From contig CANMDW010000003.1 of NCBI GenBank assembly GCA_947496705.1, positions 628,168-692,167 of the forward strand: a stretch of DNA of 64,000 bases, given 5' to 3'. The position numbers and the translations under genes are program-made. Positions 29,270 through 41,846 of the stretch are shown here, in pieces; position 1 is the stretch's first letter, and each line of letters starts with the position of its first letter. This DNA is from an uncultured Aquimarina sp. Lineage in GTDB: Bacteria > Bacteroidota > Bacteroidia > Flavobacteriales > Flavobacteriaceae. The notes beneath the pieces were generated by a model. The model did no database searches, was not told the origin of the DNA, and saw only the letters and a program-made list of their open reading frames with translations.

Positions 29270-30413
29270 AAGGTTTGCTATTAAATAAAAAATACGAAAG
29301 AATAAAAGTGTATAAAACTATTCCTTGTTGTCTAATTAAAATCGTTTCTGTCAAAGAGATTAAAAAGAAATAAGCATACATATATATAAAGCCCCAATGT
29401 TTAATAAGTATCATTTTTCTTATAATAATGATTTGTGAAAAAAAATAAATTATGATACCTATCAAACCAAAAGAAATAACTGTGTATAAAATAAGATTAT
29501 GAGGATTATTAGCATAAAAAGGAGTACTTAGACCTAATTTTAAATACTCATTTTCTAGATATTCGGAAACTCTATAGGTTCCAACTCCAAAGAATAGATT
29601 ATCTTTTATAACATTCAAAGATGATTCAAACATAATAATTCTCTCAGAACCTTCTCCTAATTGATTTATTTTTTCTATTCTCCATTTATTATAGGGCGAA
29701 AAAACAAAAAACATGGTTAATATTACAATCGAAAAAATTAACGCTAAAATTCTTTTTTTGTTTAAATTTGAAAGTGTGTGGCATATAGCCAATACTGTCA
29801 ATGATATTAATACCATTCTCTTTCCTAACAAAATTATTGTACCAAGAAATAGAATTGCAGTAAATAAAAATCTTTTTCTCTTTTCTGTTCCAAAACAAAT
29901 AGATAGTAAGATCGTATTTACTCCTAGCTGAATTGCAAAAAATACCGAATGATAATTTCCTTTTAAAGTATGGGGGAGATGTATCAATGAAAAATGTTGA
30001 TCTGGTCTGTTATAAAATTCGATCGCAGTATAAATACCAAACATAATTGCAAGAATGGAAGATATTGAAATAACTACTGTAATCTGTTTAATACTAATAT
30101 CAATTTTTTTTATCGCCATAATAATAGGTAACACCCCTAAAGGAAGTAACCTTAAGATAAATTCTAAATTATTAACAGAAAAGCCACGCAACCAAAGTAC
30201 ACTAAGCCAGAAAAAAGCTCCTAAAACAAAACCAATACAGATTTCAGATTTTATATTGGTTTTATTTGGAAGAAAAACCAATATAAAAAATATATATAGC
30301 CCAACTGCAATAGAATTTAAGCCAAAGGAAAATGGCAATGTCCAAAAAATCGAACTAAATAATAAAATGTTGATATTTTCTAAAAAATTTCTATTCTTTA
30401 ATTCTTCTAACAT
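29241..30413 (-). CDS. O-antigen ligase/polymerase-like membrane protein
   Basis: Polytopic, NLFFGVGTYRVSEYL...NNPHNLILYTVISFGLIG Wzy_C-like. Confidence 0.85.
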   Translation of the reverse strand: MLEELKNRNFLENINILLFSSIFWTLPFSFGLNSIAVGLYIFFILVFLPNKTNIKSEICIGFVLGAFFWLSVLWLRGFSVNNLEFILRLLPLGVLPIIMAIKKIDISIKQITVVISISSILAIMFGIYTAIEFYNRPDQHFSLIHLPHTLKGNYHSVFFAIQLGVNTILLSICFGTEKRKRFLFTAILFLGTIILLGKRMVLISLTVLAICHTLSNLNKKRILALIFSIVILTMFFVFSPYNKWRIEKINQLGEGSERIIMFESSLNVIKDNLFFGVGTYRVSEYLENEYLKLGLSTPFYANNPHNLILYTVISFGLIGIIIYFFSQIIIIRKMILIKHWGFIYMYAYFFLISLTETILIRQQGIVLYTFILSYFLFNSKPYEFKSKNIH

Positions 30414-31578
30414 TTTTAAAGATTAAGTAAATAATACTAAAAGTTATTAGTGGAAATAAAAATCTGGTAAGAAAAACCCCATTATATCTTGCAAATTCAA
30501 CTACCCAGATAAAACAAACAGGATAAACACTCCAAGCATACAGACTACCTTTTTTTAATTTAAACCATAGTTTAAAAAAACTAGTGAAAAAAACTAATAA
30601 AAAAACTATGCCTATTGCAAATCCAAAATCTGTATAAGCATTAGTTAATCCTCCCTTGTTTGTAAAATCCCTCCATCTGTAATCACCAAAATCAATATCT
30701 TTATTTTTTAGTTCATATCCTGGTCCCATGATACGATATAATATTCTTTCGCTCCAATATAAATAATTCATTGTTTCAAAGGATAAATTATTATCTAAAA
30801 CAAAATAAAACTTATTTTGAGTGTCTCCATAATAATCAAAAAATCGTTCTAGTGTCCAGGAAACCTTGAATCCTATATCCATGTTTTTATTGCCGTACTG
30901 ATTTTTAAATTGCCTTGTTAACTCTAAAAGCATAAAAAAAGCAATGAATATCATAAAGTATTTGACAAATTTCGTAATCAGTACTTTTTTATTTTTTATT
31001 GTGATAAAAACAATTAGAATAGGTAAAATAAATTCTAACAGAGCAAGTCTTTCTGCCAATAGATATGATCTGATAAAAATAAGTCCCCCCAAAACAAGAA
31101 TTAAGAACCAATATCTTCTACGTTTATTCTGATAACTATAAATTATGTATGGAATAATAAAAAACAAATAGAATTGCGAGATTATATTAATCCCTCCAAA
31201 ATCCTTAAGAGAGTTCTTAGAGACACTTATATTACCATCATATGCTAGATAAGCATTGATTACTATTAATAAGTTCATTAAAATAGATACGACGACAAAT
31301 GTTTTTCCTATTATGTACCATTTTTTCCTTATCACTGGAATCTTTATTGGCAAAGACTCTATTTTTTTTAATTTCATCCTAGGAAATTCTGATAATATCC
31401 TAGAAAAAATTATTATCAATAGAATACAACAACATATTATAGTATGTGTCCAAAACCCATAAACTTTTTTAAAAGGGAAAAAATAAGTTGGGTATAAATA
31501 GGGAACATATATTAAAAAAAAATAACCCATTATTGCAACTATAGGAGATGAAATAAGGTATTTTAATTTAATTTTCAT
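30391..31578 (-). CDS. Polytopic membrane protein, candidate Wzy-type polymerase
   Basis: About ten TM segments, inside the glycosyltransferase operon. Confidence 0.65.
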   Translation of the reverse strand: MKIKLKYLISSPIVAIMGYFFLIYVPYLYPTYFFPFKKVYGFWTHTIICCCILLIIIFSRILSEFPRMKLKKIESLPIKIPVIRKKWYIIGKTFVVVSILMNLLIVINAYLAYDGNISVSKNSLKDFGGINIISQFYLFFIIPYIIYSYQNKRRRYWFLILVLGGLIFIRSYLLAERLALLEFILPILIVFITIKNKKVLITKFVKYFMIFIAFFMLLELTRQFKNQYGNKNMDIGFKVSWTLERFFDYYGDTQNKFYFVLDNNLSFETMNYLYWSERILYRIMGPGYELKNKDIDFGDYRWRDFTNKGGLTNAYTDFGFAIGIVFLLVFFTSFFKLWFKLKKGSLYAWSVYPVCFIWVVEFARYNGVFLTRFLFPLITFSIIYLIFKNVRRIKE

Positions 31579-32668
31579 CCTCTATCAATTTTTGTTGAAG
31601 TTCTATCCAAGTAATTGTATTATTTTTAAAAACTTTGTTATTTTTTTTGTACTTAAGACATTCACTAACCGCATTTGATATATCATTCTTGTCTTTATAA
31701 TAAAAGGTGTTATCTCTTTTAGTCCTTAAAAACTCAGGAGCTATAATAGGTAATTCACAATATGTATATTGATGGACTTTTAGGCTATCAGTAAAGGATT
31801 CTGCACCATTAGAATATTCTAAGGTATGCAACCCAATATCAGCATGCTTTACATAAGGTATTGTTTCTACAAAGGGTATTTCCCCATAATATATAATATT
31901 ATTTCTTTTAACACGTTTTTCTAACGGTCCTATAATATGAAATGTGATATTTTCATGTGCGTTAGCTGCATATTGTAAAAAATTATAATCTAATTTAGTT
32001 ATTCCAATAAAAACTGCATTTGTACTTCCCTTTTGATAGGGACTATCATATTTTTCCTCATATAACTCCTTATTAATACCATGATATTGTAATTTAATAT
32101 TTGTGGCAGAGTCTTTCTTTCTTAATTTATCATAAATATATTGACTTGGGACACTTACCAAATCAAAGTCTTTTAAAACATCTTCTTCATATTTAATTAA
32201 AGAAGAGTGCGCATTCAAAATCTCAAAATCATCAGAAACTCTGTATATAAACTTTGCCTTTTTATTAAGATTTTTAAACTTTGTAAATAAAAATAAGCCT
32301 GGTGTGGATTCAAAAATTACAAAATCAGCCTCTTTAACACTATTCTCTAGGTTTTTAAAAGAAAACGATTGATAAATTTTGAATAAATATCTAGTCAAAT
32401 AATTAGCTATACTGGATCTCAAATTAGCTATATGAAAAAGCGTAAAGTGAACGTATGACTGCATATTAATACTATGCTTAACTAGTTTATTTTTAGCAAA
32501 ATTAAGATCCTTTGAATAATGTTTTTTTAACTTAAACAAATGACTACATGGTGCTGTAACAAAAATTACGGAATACCCAGAATCTACAAATGCATCCGCA
32601 ATTAAGTGAAATCCAGCCTTTCTTTTGGATTCATAAAAATGTCCCGAAACTAAAATAACTTTTTTCAA
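31568..32668 (-). CDS. Glycosyltransferase (GT-B fold)
   Basis: ADFVIFESTPGLFLF...DLVSVPSQYIYDKL...GLHTLEYSNGAESFTDSLKVHQYTYCELPIIAP. Confidence 0.8.
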   Translation of the reverse strand: MKKVILVSGHFYESKRKAGFHLIADAFVDSGYSVIFVTAPCSHLFKLKKHYSKDLNFAKNKLVKHSINMQSYVHFTLFHIANLRSSIANYLTRYLFKIYQSFSFKNLENSVKEADFVIFESTPGLFLFTKFKNLNKKAKFIYRVSDDFEILNAHSSLIKYEEDVLKDFDLVSVPSQYIYDKLRKKDSATNIKLQYHGINKELYEEKYDSPYQKGSTNAVFIGITKLDYNFLQYAANAHENITFHIIGPLEKRVKRNNIIYYGEIPFVETIPYVKHADIGLHTLEYSNGAESFTDSLKVHQYTYCELPIIAPEFLRTKRDNTFYYKDKNDISNAVSECLKYKKNNKVFKNNTITWIELQQKLIEDEN

Positions 32669-34056
32669 TTCAAATTAAGTTTAATAATATTTTCAAAAAA
32701 AACTTTATATTCTTTATGGTAAAAACTTGAGTTATGCCATAATAATGTATAATTACCTGAATATTTTTTTACTTTCTCTACAAGCAGAAGAACATGTTCT
32801 TCTGCTTCTTTCAGATTTAGGTTCATATAATTCTCATTAAACAATGACACTTCCATAATTATTAAAGGCCTAATAATTAGATTCAACGGTTCTCTATCAA
32901 TTAGATCATAAAAATTATATTCTTTACTGGTTCCACACCTAAAACCGATATGTTCTGCATAACCTAAAGTAGAATCGTATTGCATTCCTGCATGTTCCCA
33001 GTTTTTTTCCGTAATTCCAGTTTCCCATCTCAAATAATGTTGCCTTCCTCCAAGAATCATTTTTGAATTTCCTCCAATTCTTGTATATAAATTTCTTAGT
33101 AAAGATATTTCATTTTTAGTTTTTATTTTGTCATTATAAGAATAATAACTTGCATGATAACCAATCTCATGACCTCTTTCTGCTATTTTTTTCATTAATA
33201 GAATTGAATCATTACTATTAATATTATAATTACCATCAATTGGTTTTTTATTATTTCTGGGAATAAAATAAAAAGCGATTTTTAAATTTTGCTTTTCACA
33301 AAGATCCATCATGAAATCAAAAGTATTAAAAGGATCATATTCAGTCTTTTTCAATACAGAAACCAAGAAAAAAGTTCTAATTGAATTTAAAAAACTTTTA
33401 ACGGATTTTTTAATTAGTAGGTCACTCCCTAGCCTTTTAATTATTCCCGGAAAACGCACACCTTCATCTTGTATAAAATCAACATCGCAGCTTATATATG
33501 TTTTGTTTTGTATAACTCCTCTAGGAATTTCGGGGCATAAATAATGTATACTGTTCCATAGTATTTCTATATATTCATCTACGATCGGTTGTAAAAGAAA
33601 GCTCTCCTGATATGCCAATGAAAAATTAACAGGAAAACGACCGTGAGCATCTTTTTCTTTGATAACTACTTCTTCATATCTAGAAAGCATAAAGAAACAA
33701 GAACCAAAAACATCTAGTCCTAAATATATTTTTCTTTCGGAAACTTGAATTTCACAATTTCCATAGATAATAGGAAGACCATTTTCAACATTAAATTTTA
33801 GACCTTCTGTCTCTTTAGAAAATTCATTCAAAGGTCTCTTAGGTAATGAATCTTCACTAAGCCATTCTAATTCTTCAAATTGCTCAAAGAACTCATTATT
33901 AATTTCAATCTCTTTATCCTCAATCGCTAGCTTTATATTTTGTTGTTTTTCATTAAATATTATCTCAAAAGGTATCCTTAAAAATTTAGTAAAAATTTGA
34001 TTGAAAATATACTTCTTTTCTTGTCCACAATTAGAATTTGCATAAATTTTGATCAT
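32665..34056 (-). CDS. Polysaccharide deacetylase family protein (NodB-like, with N-terminal extension)
   Basis: YISCDVDF...RGHEIGYHASYYSYND...ILGGRQHYLRW. Confidence 0.8.
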   Translation of the reverse strand: MIKIYANSNCGQEKKYIFNQIFTKFLRIPFEIIFNEKQQNIKLAIEDKEIEINNEFFEQFEELEWLSEDSLPKRPLNEFSKETEGLKFNVENGLPIIYGNCEIQVSERKIYLGLDVFGSCFFMLSRYEEVVIKEKDAHGRFPVNFSLAYQESFLLQPIVDEYIEILWNSIHYLCPEIPRGVIQNKTYISCDVDFIQDEGVRFPGIIKRLGSDLLIKKSVKSFLNSIRTFFLVSVLKKTEYDPFNTFDFMMDLCEKQNLKIAFYFIPRNNKKPIDGNYNINSNDSILLMKKIAERGHEIGYHASYYSYNDKIKTKNEISLLRNLYTRIGGNSKMILGGRQHYLRWETGITEKNWEHAGMQYDSTLGYAEHIGFRCGTSKEYNFYDLIDREPLNLIIRPLIIMEVSLFNENYMNLNLKEAEEHVLLLVEKVKKYSGNYTLLWHNSSFYHKEYKVFFENIIKLNLN

Positions 34057-35015
34057 ATTCTTTTTATCAGATCTTGTAAAAAATATACTAATTTTAATCT
34101 TTTAGAAAACACTTTTGTAATTTTAAAATATTGCATCTGCTTAGAACCAAATTTTCTAAAAGATCTTTCTACTCCTTCGATCATACTTCCCTCAAAATCA
34201 AATACATTAACATACTTTGCTGTATATTTTATCGCTTCCATAACAATGAACGTTGCTGCTCCACTATTCCTATATTTTGGATCAATAGTACTTATTAAAT
34301 CATAAGCTGAATTATCATCCCAAACAACGAAAATTGCGGCATGAATATTATTTTCAGAATCTCTTGCACAGAAAATTTTTCCTCTATTTCGTTTAGTCGC
34401 GGCAAAATAAATTCTCTTAAGTAATTCCATGCTATACTCTATCTTTTGATTTTGTTTTCCTAATGTATATACATGATTAATGTAAAACTCTTCTACACTT
34501 AAGTCATAATCAACATGAACATGTTTTTCTGCTTTTCTAAAATTCTTTTTTTTTGATCTATCTAAACTATTATAAACTAAATCATAGTCTTTAATGTTTT
34601 GTAAAATATAAGTATATCTTGTGGTTTGAATAAAACCTTTCCAATAGAAAGGTAACCAATTATGGATATCGTAATTAAAATGCTGGTCAAATTCACTTAC
34701 TTCGGGAATTTGATCAATAATTTGAGTAAAAATATTTTTTTCATGACTCAATCTATCATTTTCTGATTTAAACTCTCTTGTTTTAAACCATGGACCTAAT
34801 TTTTGGGTTAGTTGGGGCATTTTTATTCTTTTAAATCCATATTTATTATTAATATAATATGGTAATGAAGCTAGTAGATTTTTTTTAGCATCATAGACTA
34901 GAATAACATCCCAATTATCACCTTTACAAACTGCATCTAACCACCAATATTGAGAAAAAATAGGGATAGATTTTTCTTCATGGCAGAGATTAATATATTT
35001 TTCTTTGTTTGTCAT
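34053..35015 (-). CDS. GNAT/FemAB-like acyltransferase
   Basis: IYFAATKRNRGKIFCARDSENNIHAAIFVVWDDNSAYDLISTIDPKYRNSGAATFIVMEAI. Confidence 0.8.
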   Translation of the reverse strand: MTNKEKYINLCHEEKSIPIFSQYWWLDAVCKGDNWDVILVYDAKKNLLASLPYYINNKYGFKRIKMPQLTQKLGPWFKTREFKSENDRLSHEKNIFTQIIDQIPEVSEFDQHFNYDIHNWLPFYWKGFIQTTRYTYILQNIKDYDLVYNSLDRSKKKNFRKAEKHVHVDYDLSVEEFYINHVYTLGKQNQKIEYSMELLKRIYFAATKRNRGKIFCARDSENNIHAAIFVVWDDNSAYDLISTIDPKYRNSGAATFIVMEAIKYTAKYVNVFDFEGSMIEGVERSFRKFGSKQMQYFKITKVFSKRLKLVYFLQDLIKRI

Positions 35016-35965
35016 TATATTTTGAGTAAAAATTTTATCAATCTAGTAAGTGAAAACGATGGTTTCAAAAAAATCTGTCCATTCTTAGTAATTAAACAAT
35101 AAAAAGCTCCGTCTCTTACTACCTTGCCAACATTATCTGTATTTACTATTGACTTATTGTAGTTTAACACTTTCCATCGTTGTCCTTTGTATATACCTTT
35201 GGGTTGTTCTATTGGATTATACCACATTTGCGTTCCTTTTAACAAATGCCACACTCGTTCTACATCCCAAGTTGACCAATCTATTATATTTGTATCTATT
35301 TCTATTTGGTATGCTTTCGGATATACTTTTGATTTATCTTGCTTCTTTTTTGGTAATTTTTCTGTTAATGATAATTCGTCGAGTGCTTTTAAAATCATTT
35401 TATTCCCATGATTTCCAATTGCTATATCATGCATTTCTGGTGATTCCATACCCAGAGCCATATCGAATCTTTCCTGATAAATAATATCACCAGTGTCTTC
35501 TCCTTTATCAATGTAGTGTAAAGTTATTCCAGGATTTAAATCCATATTAACATATGTCCAGAACCAAGGGTTTCTTCCTGGATACTCTGGGAGATAAGAA
35601 GGATGAAGATTGATTGTTCCATATTTAGGAAGCTCAAAAATTATTGGCTTTAATAACTTCGACATTCCATAAACTACAATGATATCAACATTTAAACCTG
35701 CAAGCCAATCTCTAAGTTTTTCTTCTTCATTTTTTTTAAAAAAGAAGTAGGGTATTTTATTGTCTTGACTATACTTCTTAAGAGTTTTTCTTTTTTTTAT
35801 GAAAAAATAAAGGTACTGTAATATACCTTCAAATCTGTTTTTTAAAGATCTTGTATAATTCCTTGGAGCGTCTTCAACAATTCCTACTAAATTATGTGAT
35901 GAAGAAAAAATTGGATTAACAATTCTCGATAATCCTTGTGTTATTATAACTACATTTAAACTCAT
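35015..35965 (-). CDS. Formyltransferase family protein (sugar N-formyltransferase candidate)
   Basis: GTINLHPSYLPEYPGRNPWFWTYVNMDLNPGITLHYIDKGEDTGDIIYQE. Confidence 0.88.
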   Translation of the reverse strand: MSLNVVIITQGLSRIVNPIFSSSHNLVGIVEDAPRNYTRSLKNRFEGILQYLYFFIKKRKTLKKYSQDNKIPYFFFKKNEEEKLRDWLAGLNVDIIVVYGMSKLLKPIIFELPKYGTINLHPSYLPEYPGRNPWFWTYVNMDLNPGITLHYIDKGEDTGDIIYQERFDMALGMESPEMHDIAIGNHGNKMILKALDELSLTEKLPKKKQDKSKVYPKAYQIEIDTNIIDWSTWDVERVWHLLKGTQMWYNPIEQPKGIYKGQRWKVLNYNKSIVNTDNVGKVVRDGAFYCLITKNGQIFLKPSFSLTRLIKFLLKI

Positions 35966-35975
35966 TTTTTATTAA

Positions 35976-36581
35976 TTAAGAAAATTTTCGATCAAACTCT
36001 TTCTTCGTAATATATCCGTAATACTCATATTCATTATTGTACTTTACACAATCTGACGGCTCTAGTTTTTTTATAATTTTTGCAGGTGCCCCTCCTAAAA
36101 CGCAGTAACCTTCTTCAAAGCTTTTATTTACTATTGCCCCTGCGGCGACAATTGTATGATCTCCTAGAATCACTCCCGGTAAGATAACTGCGTTCATACC
36201 TATCCAACAATATTCACCTATAATTACCTTAGAAACTTCGTGTTTTCTGTAATCATACAAGTCATGATTTCCACTAATAATCCCAACTCCTGGGGCTACT
36301 ATAGTATAGTTGCCAATTTCTATTCCTCCCATTCCTTGTATATAACATCCATTAGATAATCCTGGAGCTGTGCCAATTCCAATTTTTATCTTATCTACAT
36401 TGGTAATTCTGGTTGAATGATGAGTAGGCCAGTAAGCAGCTCTATTGAATCCAAGAATTTTCTGAATAAAAAAAACTTTTATTGTAATTGGTCCAGCCGT
36501 TCTTCTTGTCTCTATAATTCTTTTTATAAAAGGAATCATTCTTAAAAGTGAAACTATTTTCTGCTTAAAATATTTTTCCAT
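35976..36581 (-). CDS. LbetaH acyltransferase (CatB/WcaF-like)
   Basis: Hexapeptide repeats IGEYCWIGMNAVILPGVILGDHTIVAAGAIV. Confidence 0.9.
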   Translation of the reverse strand: MEKYFKQKIVSLLRMIPFIKRIIETRRTAGPITIKVFFIQKILGFNRAAYWPTHHSTRITNVDKIKIGIGTAPGLSNGCYIQGMGGIEIGNYTIVAPGVGIISGNHDLYDYRKHEVSKVIIGEYCWIGMNAVILPGVILGDHTIVAAGAIVNKSFEEGYCVLGGAPAKIIKKLEPSDCVKYNNEYEYYGYITKKEFDRKFS

Positions 36582-37923
36582 ACAAACTATATTTTAGTAA
36601 TAGTAATATTACACACAAAGGAGTCCCATATTTAAAAACAATTGACCAGTATTTCAATAATCCAAAATTTAAAAACTTATATACTAGAAAAGACGAATAT
36701 AAAAAATACGAAATTGCACTTACGCCACTAAAAATTATAATAGTGATATAAACATCTTCAAAATAGAATATCCCTAAAAATAGACCTACTAATCTAAATA
36801 GAGACATAAAAAATATAAATAGAAAACCGATGTCTTGTTTTTCCCTTATAATCACTATTGAAGATATAGGAGATGTCAAAAAATTAAAGAATATCCAAGG
36901 AATCATAATCATCGCAAATTCCCCTGCCACACGCCATTTGGCTCCAAATATAAATGAAAAAATATCATCACCAAAAAACAATACTATGCCTAAAGGAATA
37001 AAAGACAATAATAATAATTTTGTATGAGTACTATATACTAAATTAGAAAACGCGTCCTCATCATTCTTCAAATTTGAAGCCTGCTCAAAAAAAACTTGAC
37101 CTATTGCTCCTCCAACTAAAGAAATTGGCATTGTAAGAATTTTAAACGCCTGAAAATAAAAGCCTCCAAAAGCTGATCCAAAATAATTAGGGATTAACAT
37201 TATAGGAGATTGAATTGTACCTATATTAAATAAGCTTGAAGGCACTTCAAATAAAGGGAATTTTCTATGTCTTTTTATAGTTTTAATTGTATCAGCAAAA
37301 TCTAGCCTTTGGAAATAGCGTGTATTTGATTTGAACAAAACTATGTTTTCTATTATTAGAGAAGCAAAATGGCCAATTATTAGCCCAAAATATTTAAAAA
37401 AATACAATGTTAATTGTAAAAAAGAAAGCCCTGCAGATTTAGCAACTTTAGAATACGCTATTAACTTATAGTTTTTTCTTTTGATATTTAGATACATCAA
37501 AAGTTTATTTACCCCAAGCATAATAATTGAAACAATCAGCAAATATTTCCAATATTTACTGCCTTCAGTGTTCAAAAATGGGATTTTTTCAAAAAACACT
37601 AATACAAAAATTAAAAATATTGACGAGATAATAAAGACAAACGTTAATATTACAGAAATTAGGTTTGTCGTCTCTTTTTCGCTATCAGAATTCATTAGTG
37701 CCAACTCAAACTTACCTGTAACTACTTCTGACAATACTACAGCAAGACTTGAATATACTCCAAGAATTGCAAAATCCTCTGGTTCGTATATTCTCGTTAG
37801 AATAGGAGATATAAGTATTGGTATTAATTGAGCAACAGATGTACCGGAAACTAATGTAATTACGTTTTTCGCGAATTCATTACTAACTAAATTCTGAAAA
37901 CTGTCTTTTAGAAATTTGATCAT
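36565..37923 (-). CDS. Oligosaccharide flippase (Wzx-like)
   Basis: Polytopic, VSGTSVAQLIPILISPILTRIYEPEDFAILGVYSSL. Confidence 0.92.
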   Translation of the reverse strand: MIKFLKDSFQNLVSNEFAKNVITLVSGTSVAQLIPILISPILTRIYEPEDFAILGVYSSLAVVLSEVVTGKFELALMNSDSEKETTNLISVILTFVFIISSIFLIFVLVFFEKIPFLNTEGSKYWKYLLIVSIIMLGVNKLLMYLNIKRKNYKLIAYSKVAKSAGLSFLQLTLYFFKYFGLIIGHFASLIIENIVLFKSNTRYFQRLDFADTIKTIKRHRKFPLFEVPSSLFNIGTIQSPIMLIPNYFGSAFGGFYFQAFKILTMPISLVGGAIGQVFFEQASNLKNDEDAFSNLVYSTHTKLLLLSFIPLGIVLFFGDDIFSFIFGAKWRVAGEFAMIMIPWIFFNFLTSPISSIVIIREKQDIGFLFIFFMSLFRLVGLFLGIFYFEDVYITIIIFSGVSAISYFLYSSFLVYKFLNFGLLKYWSIVFKYGTPLCVILLLLKYSLYGKIF

Positions 37924-37941
37924 AAACCATTAGTGAGTTTA

Positions 37942-39974
<2,033 letters not shown>

Positions 39975-39980
39975 TTGTAC

Positions 39981-40568
39981 TTATTTAGTTCTTTCCACGG
40001 TATCTTCCTCTATATCTAGTAGATATTCTTGGCCGCTCTCCATACATATTGCCTTTTGGTTTTCGTCAAAATTTAAACGGTGTCCAAATTCACTTACCCA
40101 TCCAATTTGCTTAGCTGGATTCCCTACAATTAGCGCATACGGTTTAATAGGCTTCGTTACTACCGCACCAGCTCCAATCAATGCATATTCGCCTATATCA
40201 TTTCCACAGATAATAGTTGCATTCGCTCCAATTGATGCACCTTTCTTCACTAATGTCACTACATATTGATCTCTTCTATTTACGGCACTTCTAGGATTAA
40301 TAACATTAGTAAATACCATCGAAGGCCCCAAAAAGACATCATCTTCACAGATCACGCCAGTATAAATAGAAACATTATTTTGAACTTTAACGTTTTTTCC
40401 AAGTTTTACCTCTGGTGATACCACTACATTTTGACCAATATTACATGACTCTCCTATATTACAATTAGACATAATGTGAGAAAAATGCCATATTTTGGTA
40501 TCCTTACCTATATTGCAATTATCATCTATTACTGCCGTTTTATGAGCATAGTATTTTGTATCACTCAT
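39981..40568 (-). CDS. LbetaH N-acetyltransferase, WbpD/WlbB-like
   Basis: Hexapeptide repeats, [34 protein letters not shown]. Confidence 0.93.
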   Translation of the reverse strand: MSDTKYYAHKTAVIDDNCNIGKDTKIWHFSHIMSNCNIGESCNIGQNVVVSPEVKLGKNVKVQNNVSIYTGVICEDDVFLGPSMVFTNVINPRSAVNRRDQYVVTLVKKGASIGANATIICGNDIGEYALIGAGAVVTKPIKPYALIVGNPAKQIGWVSEFGHRLNFDENQKAICMESGQEYLLDIEEDTVERTK

Positions 40569-40571
40569 ATT

Positions 40572-41846
40572 TTAAAGTCTGTCCGTTATTAATTCCCTTG
40601 GCAAAAAGCTTTTTACATCATAAACCACTGCATTTAAATTTCCTAAATTTTTAATATCGATGTTTTTGAATTCTTCATGTCCAACAGTTAAAACTATAGT
40701 ATCGTAACCATTCTCTAACTCTTTTATCAAATCAATACCGTATTCATGTTTAACCTCATCATGATCTGCATGTGGATCAAAAACATCTACCTGCATACCA
40801 AACTCTTTAAGTTCATCAATCACATCGATTACCTTTGAGTTTCTTATATCTGGGCAATTCTCTTTGAATGTCATCCCTAAAACAAGTGCTTTGGCGTTTT
40901 TAACTCTATGCCCTTTCTTTATCATGAGCTTAACAACTTTGTTGGCTATATGAATTCCCATTTCGTCATTAATTTTCCTACCTGAAAGAATGACTTGCGG
41001 ATGGTACCCAAGGCTTTCAGCTTTATGCGTCAAGTAAAATGGATCAACCCCTATACAATGCCCTCCTACAAGACCCGGTCTGAAAGGTAAAAAATTCCAT
41101 TTTGTACCAGCTGCCTCAAGCACTTCCAATGTATCAATATCCATTTTGTCAAAAATTAGAGCTAATTCATTAACAAATGATATATTTAAATCTCTTTGAG
41201 TATTTTCAATAATTTTGGCAGCCTCGGCAACCTTAATAGAAGAAGCTTTATGTGTCCCTACAGAAACAATCGCAGCATATAATTCATCCACAGTTTCTGC
41301 AATTTCCTCAGTACTTCCTGATGTCACTTTTACAATATTATGTACTCTTCTTACTTTATCTCCGGGATTAATTCTCTCTGGTGAATATCCACAGAAAAAA
41401 TCGACATTGAATTCTAATCCACTTGATTCCTCCAATAGAGGAACACAGATTTCTTCTGTACATCCAGGAAAAACCGTTGATTCATATATCACTATATCTC
41501 CTTTGGATAAATATTTACCTACTAACTTACTAGCTCCTTGAAGAGGTCTTAAATTCGGCTGTTTGAAAACATCGATTGGTGTAGGAACAGTTACAATGTA
41601 TATATTAGCAGAATATAGTTCTTTCTCCTCTGATGTGTAGAATATTGATTTGGTGTTTTTTAAATCTTCTTTTGAAACTTCATTAGTAAAATCAATCCCA
41701 TTACATAAATCTTCAATCCTAGAAGAGTTAATATCATAACCAATAACATTGAAATTATACTTACCAAATTCGATTGCTAATGGTAATCCAACATATCCCA
41801 ACCCTATAATAGCAATCTTGTTTTCTTTTATATTATCAGAAATCAT
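40572..41846 (-). CDS. UDP-sugar 6-dehydrogenase, WbpA/TviB-like
   Basis: KIAIIGLGYVGLPLAIEFGKY...YESTVFPGCTEEICVPLLEESSGL...FCGYSPERINPGD. Confidence 0.94.
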   Translation of the reverse strand: MISDNIKENKIAIIGLGYVGLPLAIEFGKYNFNVIGYDINSSRIEDLCNGIDFTNEVSKEDLKNTKSIFYTSEEKELYSANIYIVTVPTPIDVFKQPNLRPLQGASKLVGKYLSKGDIVIYESTVFPGCTEEICVPLLEESSGLEFNVDFFCGYSPERINPGDKVRRVHNIVKVTSGSTEEIAETVDELYAAIVSVGTHKASSIKVAEAAKIIENTQRDLNISFVNELALIFDKMDIDTLEVLEAAGTKWNFLPFRPGLVGGHCIGVDPFYLTHKAESLGYHPQVILSGRKINDEMGIHIANKVVKLMIKKGHRVKNAKALVLGMTFKENCPDIRNSKVIDVIDELKEFGMQVDVFDPHADHDEVKHEYGIDLIKELENGYDTIVLTVGHEEFKNIDIKNLGNLNAVVYDVKSFLPRELITDRL

